Source: Sporosarcina beigongshangi (GTDB lineage: Bacteria > Actinomycetota > Actinomycetes > Actinomycetales > Micrococcaceae). Taken from it: a stretch of 64,000 bases of DNA. The first letter of the stretch is position 1. Every line of letters starts with the position of its first letter. This document shows, in pieces, positions 1 through 9,355 of the stretch. The notes below the pieces were generated by a model, which was not told the origin of the DNA, searched no databases, and was given only the letters and a program-made list of their open reading frames with translations. The position numbers were made by a program, and so were the translations under genes. The stretch lies in assembly GCF_016820535.1 (NCBI RefSeq), contig NZ_JADHDY010000003.1, positions 310,001 to 374,000 on the forward strand, in the 5' to 3' direction.

Positions 1-972
1 GGCGGCGCGGAACTCCATCATGCCGGCCACCCGGAGCCTGTCGCCCAACGGCGTGCAGGCGACCCGCTGCGCCGGGAAATAGATGGGGCGGGTGGGCATT
101 TCGTCGGGAACCACTGTGAAGCTGTAGCCGCGGCCTGCCTGGACCACGCGCTTGACGCCAAACTTGCGGGCGAGCGTCCCCAGCCACGCACCCGTGGCGA
201 GGACAACGGCGTCGGCCTTGATGAGCCGGCCCTCGGAGCCGATCACGTCCACACCGCTGCCGGTGTCGCGGACATCGAACACGGTGAAGGCGGTGGTCAG
301 CGTGGCGCCGCGGGCAACCACGGTCTCGGCGAGCGAGCGCATGAATGCCGGAGGGTGGATGAAGCGCTGCTTTTGGATCTGGATGCCGGCAACCACGCCG
401 GTGCCCAGGGTTGGCTCCATGGCGCGGATCTCCTCCCCGCTCATGAGGTTGAAGTCGACGTCTCCGCCGGTTTCCCGGATGACGTGGAATTCCTTGACCA
501 GGGCGTCGCGGTCCTTGAGCGAGGCGAAGCCTGTCAGGAACGGTTCGGCGGGATGTGTGGGTTCGGCGACCGCGGGCGTGCCTGCGGCAATCTCGTCGAA
601 GGCGTCGATGCCGCTGCGGCCGATCTCGGCGAAGATCGCCATGGCGGCCCGCCACTTGCCGGGCGTGCAGTTGCGGGCAAAGCCCAGCAGGAACTTCAGC
701 AGGGCGGGGTCGGTGGAGACCGGGATGTACAGCGGCGAGGCCGGATCCAGCATCGCCTTGACCCCGTACGTCAACACGGACGGCTCGCTCAGCGGCAGGG
801 TCAGGGCTGGCGTCAGCCAGCCCGCGTTGCCCCAGGACGAGCCCGACGCCACCTCGCCGCGGTCCACCACGGTGACCTGGATGCCCTGCTCCTGCAGGTA
901 CCAGGCCGTCGACAGGCCAATGATTCCCGCACCAACTACAACCACATGCCCAGGCGCCTTTGCACTGACCAC
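1..972 (-). CDS. FAD-dependent amino-acid oxidoreductase (DadA/glycine-oxidase-like), 3' end cut by the window
   Basis: The product resembles D-amino-acid dehydrogenases of the DAO/DadA flavoprotein family, which oxidatively deaminate amino acids with FAD as cofactor. The N-terminus carries the dinucleotide-binding motif VVVVGAGIIGLSTAWYL (about residues 8-24), followed by a GSSWGNAGW segment typical of DadA proteins. Near the window edge the sequence reads RPIYFPAQRVACTPL then LRVAGMMEF, also a DadA hallmark. The GTG start at 972-970 is chosen because GAGGAG lies about 9 nt upstream. 324 codons are visible with no stop, so about 90 residues should be missing beyond position 1. The true substrate cannot be told from sequence. 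It is separated from the pectin genes by a strong terminator, so it need not belong to that pathway. Confidence 0.85.
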   Translation of the reverse strand, partial: MVSAKAPGHVVVVGAGIIGLSTAWYLQEQGIQVTVVDRGEVASGSSWGNAGWLTPALTLPLSEPSVLTYGVKAMLDPASPLYIPVSTDPALLKFLLGFARNCTPGKWRAAMAIFAEIGRSGIDAFDEIAAGTPAVAEPTHPAEPFLTGFASLKDRDALVKEFHVIRETGGDVDFNLMSGEEIRAMEPTLGTGVVAGIQIQKQRFIHPPAFMRSLAETVVARGATLTTAFTVFDVRDTGSGVDVIGSEGRLIKADAVVLATGAWLGTLARKFGVKRVVQAGRGYSFTVVPDEMPTRPIYFPAQRVACTPLGDRLRVAGMMEFRAA

Positions 973-1067
973 GATTCACACTCCTCGCGCGATTGGCCGG
1001 CCTGCTGCCGACGCTATTCCCAACATAATCATGTTTGCCATTTCCCCCAAATGGCTGTCACTGCAAA

Positions 1068-1113
1068 GCACGACGGCGCGTCCCCCGCTTGGGTGGGGAA
1101 CGCGCCGTCGTGC
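1068..1113 (-). terminator. Strong hairpin terminator after the CE12-PL11 gene
   Basis: A 13-bp perfect stem pairs 1068-1080 (GCACGACGGCGCG) with 1101-1113. It extends through one mismatch into a C4/G4 helix closing on an 8-nt loop. It starts 11 bp past the stop at 1124. The right arm shares an 18-nt stretch with 28543-28560. Confidence 0.85.
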
Positions 1114-1123
1114 TTGGGGCGGG

Positions 1124-4100
1124 TTAGTTGACGGGCGGCCCCGTCACCTTGATGCCGGTCCAGCCGTGGAGGGTTCCGTCCCCGTTGAACAGGATCAGCT
1201 TGTTGTTGCCGGGCCGGGTGCTGTCCGGGGTGGTCACCGTGATGGTGCCGTCGGCGGATGCCTCGTGCCAGCCGAGGCCGGTCTCGTTGAGGTAGACGTA
1301 GAACGGTTCGCCGGCTGCCAGGTTGGCGAGCACCACCTCGGAAGCTCCGCGCGGGAATTGCTCCTTGCCCAGGCCGAGATCGAGCTGGGTGTCCTTCTTC
1401 AGCGTCTTGGCGTCAGCCGGTTCCGGCGCGGGTGCCGGCTCCGGGTTGACCGCTTCCCCAGGTGCCGGTTCGGCGCCCGTGTAGGCGATGCTCGGCGCTG
1501 CCGGCTTCTCCATGCCCTCACCCAGGAAGTACGAGGTGTGGGGCGGCTGGTTGTAGGCGGTGTTCTGCCAAGCCACGCCCATGCGGTAGACCGGGTCGGA
1601 CTGCAGGGTGCGCAGCCTGGTCTCGGTCAGGTCCACGGTGGTGGCGATGCGCAGGGCCGAGGAGTCGTCCAAACGCGTCACGATTTCCTCGCGCCAGTCG
1701 CCGAAGAGGTCGGCCTGCAGCGAGGGGTTGCCCTTCGTGTCGTTGTTGGACAGCGTTCCTTCGGCGCGGTAGACCTCCTTGCTGGTGTTGGTGGTCCAGT
1801 CCCACTTGGAGATGGTCGGCACGCCGGTGCGGGTGGCCTCCGTCCAGTCATGGTCGGTGATCTCCCGCAGGAGGTCCCCGTCCCACCACGTGAGGAAGTT
1901 GGCGGCCGGGATGCTGGTGCTGATGAGCTCGCCGTTGGCGGCCACCAGCTGTCCCACGGGAGAGTTCCAGGCAGCGTCGCCGCCGATGGCCCAGCCTTCG
2001 GCACCGGGGTGCGTCGGGTCGATGTCGGCCATGGCGCCGCGGCCGGTGTCCTTGACAGCCGGAATCGACCAGAGCACCTCGCCGGTGGCGGCGTCGCGGT
2101 AGGTGGCGCCGATGCCCTGCTTCGAGGGTGCCTCCTCGTGGGTGGCGAACACCTCAAGGCCGGGACGTGACGGGTCAAAGTCGGAGACATGGAGCGCGTC
2201 GCCGTGGCCCAGCTTCGTGTTGTACAGCACCGTGCCGTCGTCGTCGAGGGTCATGGAGCCGAAGACAATCTCGTCTTTCTGGTCCCCGTCGACGTCGGCC
2301 ACCGAGAACTGGTGGTTGCCCTGGCCGCGGTACTCGTCGCCGGCCTGGTTGGAGTCAAACACCCAGCGCTTGTTCAACGAGGTGCCGTCGAAGTCGTAGG
2401 CGGCAACGACGGTGCGGGTGTAGTAGCCCCGGCTGAAGATGACGCTGGGGTGTTCGCCGTCGAGGTGGGCCACCCCGGCGAGGAAGCGGTCCACGCGGTT
2501 GCCATAGCCGTCGCCCCACGCCCCCACATCCCCGCGTTCGGGGGTGTAGTCGATCGTGTCTACGGCTGCGCCGGTCGCGCCGTTGAACACCGTCAGGTAT
2601 TCGGGACCGGTGAGCACGTAGCCGCTGGAGTTGCGGTAGTCCGCCCGGGCGTCGCCAATCACTGCACCAGCCCCGTCGACGGTGCCGTCGCCGGTCTTCA
2701 TGGTGACCTCGGCCTTGCCGTCGCCGTCCAGGTCGTAAACCTGGAACTGGGTGTAGTGCGCGCCGGCCCTGATGTTCTTCCCCAGGTCGATGCGCCACAG
2801 CCGGGTGCCGTCCAGCTTGTAGGCATCCACGTAGACGATGCCGGTGTAGCCGGCCTGCGAGTTGTCCTTGGAAATGGACGGATCCCATTTCAGGATGATC
2901 TCGTAGCTGCCGTCGCCGTCCACGTCGCCGATGGAGGCATCCGAGGCCCGGTAGGTGTAGGGCTGGCCGTCCTTGGTGTAATCGTCGGCGGGCTTGTCCA
3001 GCTGCACGTCGAGTGTCTGCGAATCCCACACCGTGAAGGGCTCGGTGGCCCAGAGCTCGGCGCCGTTGCGCACCGTGGAAATCCGGTAGCTGGCACCTGC
3101 CGCACCGCCGGCATCCAGCATGTTGGTGCTGCCGGTGACGGGCGTGCCGGTGACCAGCACGCCGTCGCGGTAGACGTTGAACGCGATCGCTTCCGGGTCA
3201 AGGCCCAGCATGCGCCAGCCCACGTAGACGCCGCCTGCGGTGGCCACTGCCACGGGGGCCCGGTCCAGGCGCTCGGCCTGGCGGACCAGGGTGGTGACGG
3301 CCTCGGTGGTGGCCGGCTCGGACTTTTCCGAGACGCCTCCGCCATTCACGGATGCCACCGCGTATTTGTACGCAATGGTGGTCAGCACGGTCTCGTCCTT
3401 GTACTCCGCTCCCCCGGCACGCCCCAGCAGCTTGAAGTCGCCGAAGCTGCCGTCGGCCTTCGCGTCGGCACGGAACACCTGGTAGAACAGGGCCCCGTCC
3501 ACTGCAGGCCAGGACAGGGACACATCGTTCTTGTTGACGGAGCCCAGGACCGGCTTGCCGGGAACGGCAGCCTTCGCCACGGACGGGTCGACGGTTGCCA
3601 CCTTGATCGTGTTGGACGGCACGGATTCGGTGCCGGAGACGTCAAGGGCCACCACGTAATAGCTGTAGTCCAGGCCGATCTCGGCGGTGGAGTCAAGGAA
3701 TTCCGACGCCGTTGCCTCCCCGAGCGGTTCGGCCGCCTCCGCGGTGCTGGACTTGCGGTAGACGCGGTAGCTGCCCGCGTCGGTGCCGGTCCAGGCCAGC
3801 GAGACGGTGGCCGATGCGCCGCCGATGGAGACATTCGTGGCTGCGAGCGCGGACGGTGCCAGCAGCAGCGGCGTGATCTCAATGCCGTTCAGGCGCGACG
3901 AACTGCCGCCCATGACGATGTTCAGCTGCCCGTCAACGACCTGCACGGGCTGGCTGAGCTTGGCCGAGACCGAACCCTTGCCGGCGTTGGAGGCACCAAA
4001 GTCCTTGCCCTCGATGATGACGTCCGACTTGGACGTGCCGATCCAGTCGCCGTTGTACGTCTTGACGGCGTAGCTGCCGTTGGGGACGTCCACGGCAAAC

Positions 4101-6628
4101 TCATGCGCCGCCGTCGGCAGCAGGAAGTCGCGCTCCAGGTCGTTCGGGGGTGGGGTAAAGCCGGTTCCCCGGTCGCGCCCGCCCAGTCCGGTGACGTTCA
4201 GGAAGCCCCAGCCCTGCTCCTTGCTGTACAGCGACTTCTCGCTGGCCTCAAGGTATCCGGGCATGAGCGGGTTGCCGGCCAGTTGCACGTCGAACTTGTA
4301 CAGCGGAGCCTTGGTCAGCACCCGCACCGTGTTCGACGGCGCCGAGTCGCCCTTGGCGTTGACGGCCACCACCCGGAAGTCATAGGAGGCGCCTTCGGCC
4401 AGGTTCCCCACGGTTGCCTGGGGCAGTGTTGAGGTTGTCACCATGGCCCAGGCGGTGTCTGCGGCGTCGGCGTCCTTGCGGAACACCTTGTAGATGTCGG
4501 CCCCGTCGACGGCCGGCCAGCTCAGCTGGGCCCCGGCGTTGGAGATGGAGCCTGCCACCAGGTTCGCGGGTGCAGCGGGGACATCGGCGGGGGCTTCCGC
4601 CTCGACCACCTGGGCGGCCAACGGAATGTCCAGCTTTGCCACGTCTGCGGCGACCAGGCGGGCCATCTGGATGGCCCCGTATTCCTGGAAGTGTGTGTCA
4701 TCCGCGGTTCCGGCCGGGCGCGAGGGGTAGACGCCTGCGGGCACATGGAGGAAGACGGACAGCGCCGCCTCCGGCCCGATGCTGTCAAGGTAGGCCCGGG
4801 ATGACGCGGAGAGATCCACGAGCCCGGTGCCGGTTTCCGTGGCCAGCTGGCTGGCGGCAGCAACGTATTCAGGGAATGAGACGTTGAACGTGCCGGTGTC
4901 GGCGTTGAAGGAGCGCCGTGACACAGGGGTCACCAGGATCGGGGTGGCCCCGCGCTGGACGGCGCCGTCAACGTAGGTGCGCAGGTATTCGGCGTAGTCG
5001 TCAGGTGCGGCGTATCGGTCGTCAACACCCTTGCTGTTGTCGTTGTGGCCAAACTGCACGAAGAGGTAGTCCCCTGGGCGGATGCCGCGCAGCACCTCGT
5101 CGAGGCGGCCCTGGCTGATGAAGTTCTTGGAGCTGCGCCCGCCGATGGCCTTGTTCTCCACCACGACGCCGTCGGAGAGGTAACGGTCGATCATCTGCCC
5201 CCAGCCGGCCTGTGGCGCATAGTCGGAGGTGTAGCTTTGCACCGTGGAGTCGCCCGTGACCCAAACGGTGGGCTTGGCCCCGGCCTGGCGGGGCGACTTT
5301 TGGGTCAGCACCAGTGCGTTGATGTTGGCTGCCGTGCCGCCGAAGTCCAGGTTGAGCTGGCCGTCCACCACGGCGATGTCGAAGGACATCTCCAGGTACT
5401 GTCCGGCCGTCTTGGCTGTCTGCTGGACCTTGGCCATCTGCTCAGCCGTGATGGAAATGTCGGTTGCGCCTGCGGCGTCCCCGGCAATCACGTCGACGGT
5501 GTAGTCGGCGTTGGGCACATCCACCACGAATTCGGTGTCGCCGACGGTGGCGAAATCGCTGCGGAGGGCGTCACTGCCGCCCCTGTCGGTGGCCGTGGCG
5601 GCCTCAGGGTTCACAAATCCGGCCCGGCTTTCGGCCGTATACGCCGTGTCGGCTCCGATGCCGACCGCGTTGGCTGCGACGGCGCCGTTGCCGAAGTCAA
5701 AGGTGAGGGATCCCGCCGTCGGAAATTCTGCGGGAGAAGCCGGGAGGGAGGAGACGGCGGCAGCCGAGGGAACGGACAACCCGTTGGCATCCCTGGCCTG
5801 GACCTTGTAGAAGTGGACCTTGGTGGTGTCCACGGTGTCCGTGATGAAGACATCGCCGGTGGTTTCGGCAACCTTGGTGTAGCTGCCGTCAACCGTGTCG
5901 GCACGTGATACCAGGTATCCGGTGGCATTCGCCACCTCGTTCCAACGCAGCGTGACGCCCTGTTCGTTCACATGGGCCATGCGCACCGCCGTCGGCGCGC
6001 CAATGGCGGATGCGGGTGGGTCGGTCGGCTCCGTGGTGGGCGGATCCGTGGGTTCGGTCGTGGGCGGGGCATCCTCGGCGGGGGTGACGATGATCGCGTT
6101 GACGTAGCCGCCGGCGCCATCGCCCGTGACGTCGATCGTCAGCTGGCCGTCGGCAACCGTGGCCTGCCACTTCTCCGTGGTGACCGCCTGGCGGGCCGAA
6201 ATGGTGCCTGCCGGGACCCCTTCAAGGGAAATCCTGGTCTTGGTGGTGGAGGTTCCCGCCAACTGGTCGCCGGAGCGGATCTCCACGTCATAACTGCCGT
6301 TGGGCACGTCCACGGCAAAGCCCCACGCTGTGCCGAGGACAAAATCGTCATTGACGTCATCGGCCGGGCTCATGCCGCGGTGGCGGGAGACGGGCACGGC
6401 ACCGTCAACGGGAATGATCCCGAATCCGGAAGCTGCCGTGTACAGGGTTTCCTGGTTGACTCCGGTCCATCCGGCACCCACGGGGCTGGACGGGGTGCCG
6501 AAGTCGAAGGACCAGCGCTCGGCTTCTGCCGCCGATACGGCGGGCAGGCCCAACAGGGCCATTCCGCAGGCCGCGGTTACGGCGATGGCCGCCCTCGCGG
6601 GATATTTATGTTTGGGTGGGGCTTGCAT
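1124..6628 (-). CDS. Secreted rhamnogalacturonan acetylesterase (CE12) fused to rhamnogalacturonan lyase (PL11)
   Basis: This 1834-residue exoenzyme should deacetylate and then cleave the rhamnogalacturonan-I backbone outside the cell. Order of parts: signal peptide (1-34, ending VSAA); a galactose-binding-like module (about 37-185); a Pro/Thr linker with repeated TEPTDPP; FN3 (about 205-300); a second binding module (306-450); a GDSL/CE12 esterase (about 453-690) with GDS (Ser461), FGHND and DDTH (Asp643/His646); FN3; a third binding module (about 785-920); two FN3; a PL11 lyase (about 1110-1710) rich in DxDGDG calcium-type repeats; and a C-terminal domain of unknown role. Both catalytic domains look intact. 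AAGGAG sits 6 nt before the ATG. A type A operator lies upstream at 6692. The fusion is the main oddity. No cell-wall anchor motif was seen. Confidence 0.93.
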   Translation of the reverse strand: MQAPPKHKYPARAAIAVTAACGMALLGLPAVSAAEAERWSFDFGTPSSPVGAGWTGVNQETLYTAASGFGIIPVDGAVPVSRHRGMSPADDVNDDFVLGTAWGFAVDVPNGSYDVEIRSGDQLAGTSTTKTRISLEGVPAGTISARQAVTTEKWQATVADGQLTIDVTGDGAGGYVNAIIVTPAEDAPPTTEPTDPPTTEPTDPPASAIGAPTAVRMAHVNEQGVTLRWNEVANATGYLVSRADTVDGSYTKVAETTGDVFITDTVDTTKVHFYKVQARDANGLSVPSAAAVSSLPASPAEFPTAGSLTFDFGNGAVAANAVGIGADTAYTAESRAGFVNPEAATATDRGGSDALRSDFATVGDTEFVVDVPNADYTVDVIAGDAAGATDISITAEQMAKVQQTAKTAGQYLEMSFDIAVVDGQLNLDFGGTAANINALVLTQKSPRQAGAKPTVWVTGDSTVQSYTSDYAPQAGWGQMIDRYLSDGVVVENKAIGGRSSKNFISQGRLDEVLRGIRPGDYLFVQFGHNDNSKGVDDRYAAPDDYAEYLRTYVDGAVQRGATPILVTPVSRRSFNADTGTFNVSFPEYVAAASQLATETGTGLVDLSASSRAYLDSIGPEAALSVFLHVPAGVYPSRPAGTADDTHFQEYGAIQMARLVAADVAKLDIPLAAQVVEAEAPADVPAAPANLVAGSISNAGAQLSWPAVDGADIYKVFRKDADAADTAWAMVTTSTLPQATVGNLAEGASYDFRVVAVNAKGDSAPSNTVRVLTKAPLYKFDVQLAGNPLMPGYLEASEKSLYSKEQGWGFLNVTGLGGRDRGTGFTPPPNDLERDFLLPTAAHEFAVDVPNGSYAVKTYNGDWIGTSKSDVIIEGKDFGASNAGKGSVSAKLSQPVQVVDGQLNIVMGGSSSRLNGIEITPLLLAPSALAATNVSIGGASATVSLAWTGTDAGSYRVYRKSSTAEAAEPLGEATASEFLDSTAEIGLDYSYYVVALDVSGTESVPSNTIKVATVDPSVAKAAVPGKPVLGSVNKNDVSLSWPAVDGALFYQVFRADAKADGSFGDFKLLGRAGGAEYKDETVLTTIAYKYAVASVNGGGVSEKSEPATTEAVTTLVRQAERLDRAPVAVATAGGVYVGWRMLGLDPEAIAFNVYRDGVLVTGTPVTGSTNMLDAGGAAGASYRISTVRNGAELWATEPFTVWDSQTLDVQLDKPADDYTKDGQPYTYRASDASIGDVDGDGSYEIILKWDPSISKDNSQAGYTGIVYVDAYKLDGTRLWRIDLGKNIRAGAHYTQFQVYDLDGDGKAEVTMKTGDGTVDGAGAVIGDARADYRNSSGYVLTGPEYLTVFNGATGAAVDTIDYTPERGDVGAWGDGYGNRVDRFLAGVAHLDGEHPSVIFSRGYYTRTVVAAYDFDGTSLNKRWVFDSNQAGDEYRGQGNHQFSVADVDGDQKDEIVFGSMTLDDDGTVLYNTKLGHGDALHVSDFDPSRPGLEVFATHEEAPSKQGIGATYRDAATGEVLWSIPAVKDTGRGAMADIDPTHPGAEGWAIGGDAAWNSPVGQLVAANGELISTSIPAANFLTWWDGDLLREITDHDWTEATRTGVPTISKWDWTTNTSKEVYRAEGTLSNNDTKGNPSLQADLFGDWREEIVTRLDDSSALRIATTVDLTETRLRTLQSDPVYRMGVAWQNTAYNQPPHTSYFLGEGMEKPAAPSIAYTGAEPAPGEAVNPEPAPAPEPADAKTLKKDTQLDLGLGKEQFPRGASEVVLANLAAGEPFYVYLNETGLGWHEASADGTITVTTPDSTRPGNNKLILFNGDGTLHGWTGIKVTGPPVN

Positions 6629-6691
6629 GCGTCACTCCTTGGTTCGAAGGACTGCCCGGACACGGACTGCTCTCGATCCAAAGACTGGCTA

Positions 6692-6703
6692 TGTATCGAT
6701 TCA
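6692..6703 (-). promoter_or_regulatory. Type A LacI-like operator before CE12-PL11
   Basis: The sequence is TGTATCGATTCA, a near-palindrome with a central CG. It lies 64 bp upstream of the CE12-PL11 ATG and is the reverse complement of the site at 6836. Related sites flank the LacI-family regulator gene at 14489-14513. The binding protein is inferred. Confidence 0.75.
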
Positions 6704-6737
6704 AATTCTGGCCCGGCACGATCCCGGCCAGAATTTG
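6702..6737. repeat. 12-bp inverted repeat beside the operator
   Basis: CAAATTCTGGCC (6702-6713) is repeated inverted as GGCCAGAATTTG (6726-6737) with a 12-nt spacer. It abuts the type A operator. It could be a second regulator site or a 5' hairpin; the sequence does not decide. Confidence 0.6.
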
Positions 6738-6814
6738 GTGAGTCCAAGCAGTGTTTGCCTGCCGTGGGACGCCTTGAATGCGGCGGCCGCTGCACACGGC
6801 GGATCCCTGAGGCA

Positions 6815-6870
6815 TAATGTGGGGTGGCCCACATCTGAATCGATACAACCACATTTTGTTAGCGTTCACA
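6815..6870 (+). promoter_or_regulatory. GH35 promoter with type A and type B operators
   Basis: A -10-like TAATGT is at 6815-6820; no convincing -35 was found. A 7-bp inverted repeat ATGTGGG/CCCACAT spans 6817-6834 around the likely start site. The type A operator TGAATCGATACA is at 6836-6847. A type B operator TGTTAGCGTTCACA is at 6857-6870. Both operators lie just downstream of the predicted start, as expected for repressor roadblocks. Confidence 0.65.
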
Positions 6871-6934
6871 AGGTTTTTTCTTGCCAAGTTTCCGTATGAC
6901 GGACCCCGCCCGCCCGCACCACCAAAGGATTCCC

Positions 6935-9340
6935 ATGCTCCACGCCACCCTTCGCCTGCCCGAACCGCCAGCCAAGACCACGCCCCGCCCCGGCACTGCC
7001 GATGGTGGCCGGGCCGCCGGCCACGCAGGTGCTGCCGTCCCCCCGGAAACGGGTGCCGCCAACCTGCCGGGACCCGGCGCCATCACCGCCAACAGCCGGC
7101 ACCTGAGTCGAAACGGCAGGCCCTGGTTTCCGATCATGGGCGAATACCACTTCAGCCGCCAGGATCCAGGGCAGTGGCGGACGGGGCTGGAACGCATGAA
7201 ACAGGGCGGCATCACGGTTGTCTCCACCTATGTCTTCTGGAACCACCACGAGGAAAGCAAGGGCGACTTCCGCTGGTCCGGCAACCGCGACCTGCGCGCC
7301 TTCGTGGAGCTCTGCGGCAGCTTGGGACTGGACGCCGCCGTGCGCATTGGCCCGTGGGCCCACGGCGAGTCCCGCAACGGCGGCTTCCCAGACTGGCTGC
7401 AGGCGCTTCCCGTCAACCACCGCAGCGACGATCCCCAATACCTCGACCACGTGCGCCCCTACCTCGCCGAGATTGCGCAGCAGCTCAGCGGCCTGTTCCA
7501 CGGCGACGGCGGCCCCATTGTGGCACTCCAGTTGGAGAACGAACTCTATGACCAGCCCGGGCACATCCTGACACTGAAGACCATGGCCCGGGAGCTCGGC
7601 ATGAATGCGCCCTTGTGGACGGCCACGGCGTGGGGCGGCGCCCAACTGCCGGCCGGGGAGGTGCTGCCGCTCTATGGCGGCTACCCGGAGGCGTTCTGGG
7701 AGGACGCCCACCCTGGCTGGGCGCGCGGCAGCAGGAAGCACTACTTTTTCAGTCACATCCGCGACGACCATTCCATCGGCGCCGACCTGCGGCCCACGAC
7801 CGCCGCCGGGCCCGTGACGGAGCCGGCGAAACCCTTTGCCACCTGCGAGCTGGGCGGCGGCATGCCCTCGGCATACCACCGCAGGCCCGTCATTCCCGCC
7901 GCTGACGTTTCCGCACTGGCGCTGGCCAAGATCGGCAGCGGCTCAGTGTGGCAGGGCTACTACATGTTCCACGGCGCCACCCAGGGCCTCGGCGAGCACT
8001 CCACCTTGCAGGAGTCCCAGGCCACCGGCTACCCCAACGACCTGCCCGCCATGAGCTACGACTTCCAGGCACCGCTGGGCGAGCACGGCCAGGTCCGGGA
8101 GTCCTACCACCGGCTGCGCGCGCAGCACCTCTTCCTCGCCGAGGCGGGCCCCGACCTGGCCCGGATGCCAATGACGCTGCCGGACGCCGTCCCCTCCGGC
8201 CTGGACGACACCGAAACCGTCCGCTGGTCCGTGCGCAGCGACGGCCGCGCGGGCTTCATCTTCGTCAACAACCACCAGCCATCCACCGATGCGCTCGGCG
8301 CCAAGGAAGGCGTCCAGTTCGCTCTCACCTTGGCCGACGGCGCCCGGCTCACCATTCCGCGGCGACCTGCAACCATCGCCGCCGGCGCGCATTTCGTGTG
8401 GCCGTTCAACCTGCCCCTGGGCAACGGCGCCACGCTGCTGCACACCACCGCGCAGCTGGTCACGAGCCTGCCGGCGGGCCAGCGGACCTGCTTCGTGTTT
8501 TCCCGGACCGACGGCGTGGACACCGAGTTTGAGGTTGCCCTTCCCGCGGACGACGGCGGCACCCGCCGAACGCTGCAGCTGGCGGTTCCGTCGGCGCCGA
8601 CACCCGTTGAACTGCCCGTGACAGAGAGTGTGTCCATTCTTCTGGTGGACGGTCCAGACGCCCTGCGCCTGTGGAAGGCCGACCTTGCGGGTGCACCCCG
8701 CATCATCCTGGCCGACTCGCTCCTCGCCTCGGACGGCACGCTGCGACTGGACGCCGCGGCGGCCCGGGAGGAGATTGCCGTCTATCCTCCCCTGAACCGG
8801 TTGGAGGCCGTGACGGGACCTCCCGGCGCTGCCGTCACACGGCTGCATGACGGCGGGCCGCTGGCCCGGTTCGAGGTGCGGGTCCCCGCCGCGGCGCTGG
8901 CAACGGCCGCCTCCGCCGAGCTGCTGCAGGAGGCTGCGGGACCCGCTCCGCTGCGCTCGGGCGGGGTGCACGGGCGCGCCGCCGCACCGCTGGACCACGA
9001 CTACGAACGGGCCGCGCTTTTCCAGATGGACTTCACTCCCGAACAACTGCCGGAGGGCGGGCAAAGCCTGTTGCGGATCAGCTGGACCGGAGATGCCGCA
9101 CGGGCCTTCATCGACGGAGTGCTGGTCTCGGACAACTACTGGAACGGGCTGGCCTGGGACATAGACTTGGCGCCGCACCGGGACGCGCTGCTGCGCGGCG
9201 GACTGCAGATCCGGGCCTTCCCGTTCAACCCCGACGCACCGATTTACGTGGACGAGTCCATCCGGCCGGCGCGCACAACACTGGAAATTTCAGATGCGCG
9301 CGTCCTGCACCGCCACTCGATCAGCCTGACGGCGAACTGA
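6935..9340 (+). CDS. Beta-galactosidase, glycoside hydrolase family 35
   Basis: The enzyme should release terminal beta-D-galactose from galactan or rhamnogalacturonan side-chain oligomers. GH35 features include the (beta/alpha)8 start around GEYHFSR, the acid/base motif LQLENELYD (Glu203) and the nucleophile motif ATCELGGGM (Glu305). The 801 residues leave room for C-terminal beta-sandwich domains. There is no signal peptide, so it is probably cytoplasmic and acts on imported oligomers. The start at 6935 is chosen over upstream in-frame ATGs because AAAGGA lies 5 nt before it. It is convergent with rhaB, 15 bp away. Its promoter carries operators of two types. Confidence 0.9.
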   Translation: MLHATLRLPEPPAKTTPRPGTADGGRAAGHAGAAVPPETGAANLPGPGAITANSRHLSRNGRPWFPIMGEYHFSRQDPGQWRTGLERMKQGGITVVSTYVFWNHHEESKGDFRWSGNRDLRAFVELCGSLGLDAAVRIGPWAHGESRNGGFPDWLQALPVNHRSDDPQYLDHVRPYLAEIAQQLSGLFHGDGGPIVALQLENELYDQPGHILTLKTMARELGMNAPLWTATAWGGAQLPAGEVLPLYGGYPEAFWEDAHPGWARGSRKHYFFSHIRDDHSIGADLRPTTAAGPVTEPAKPFATCELGGGMPSAYHRRPVIPAADVSALALAKIGSGSVWQGYYMFHGATQGLGEHSTLQESQATGYPNDLPAMSYDFQAPLGEHGQVRESYHRLRAQHLFLAEAGPDLARMPMTLPDAVPSGLDDTETVRWSVRSDGRAGFIFVNNHQPSTDALGAKEGVQFALTLADGARLTIPRRPATIAAGAHFVWPFNLPLGNGATLLHTTAQLVTSLPAGQRTCFVFSRTDGVDTEFEVALPADDGGTRRTLQLAVPSAPTPVELPVTESVSILLVDGPDALRLWKADLAGAPRIILADSLLASDGTLRLDAAAAREEIAVYPPLNRLEAVTGPPGAAVTRLHDGGPLARFEVRVPAAALATAASAELLQEAAGPAPLRSGGVHGRAAAPLDHDYERAALFQMDFTPEQLPEGGQSLLRISWTGDAARAFIDGVLVSDNYWNGLAWDIDLAPHRDALLRGGLQIRAFPFNPDAPIYVDESIRPARTTLEISDARVLHRHSISLTAN

Positions 9341-9355
9341 CGCCCCGCGACGCCG

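Larger units (their letters stand above)
6629..6934. other. Divergent control region between CE12-PL11 and GH35 genes
   Basis: This 306-bp gap has no gene. It contains two type A operators that are exact reverse complements (6692-6703 and 6836-6847), one type B operator (6857-6870) and two inverted repeats (6702-6737 and 6817-6834). The layout is nearly mirror-symmetric with respect to the two divergent genes. Confidence 0.8.

Noticed and set aside
152-2170. 672-codon open frame on the + strand across the flavoprotein and CE12-PL11 ends
   Set aside because: It runs opposite to two well-supported genes and through a terminator, and the composition is a high-GC shadow.
2189-4432. 747-codon + strand frame
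   Set aside because: It is antisense to the CE12-PL11 gene, with no ribosome site and no domain-like features.
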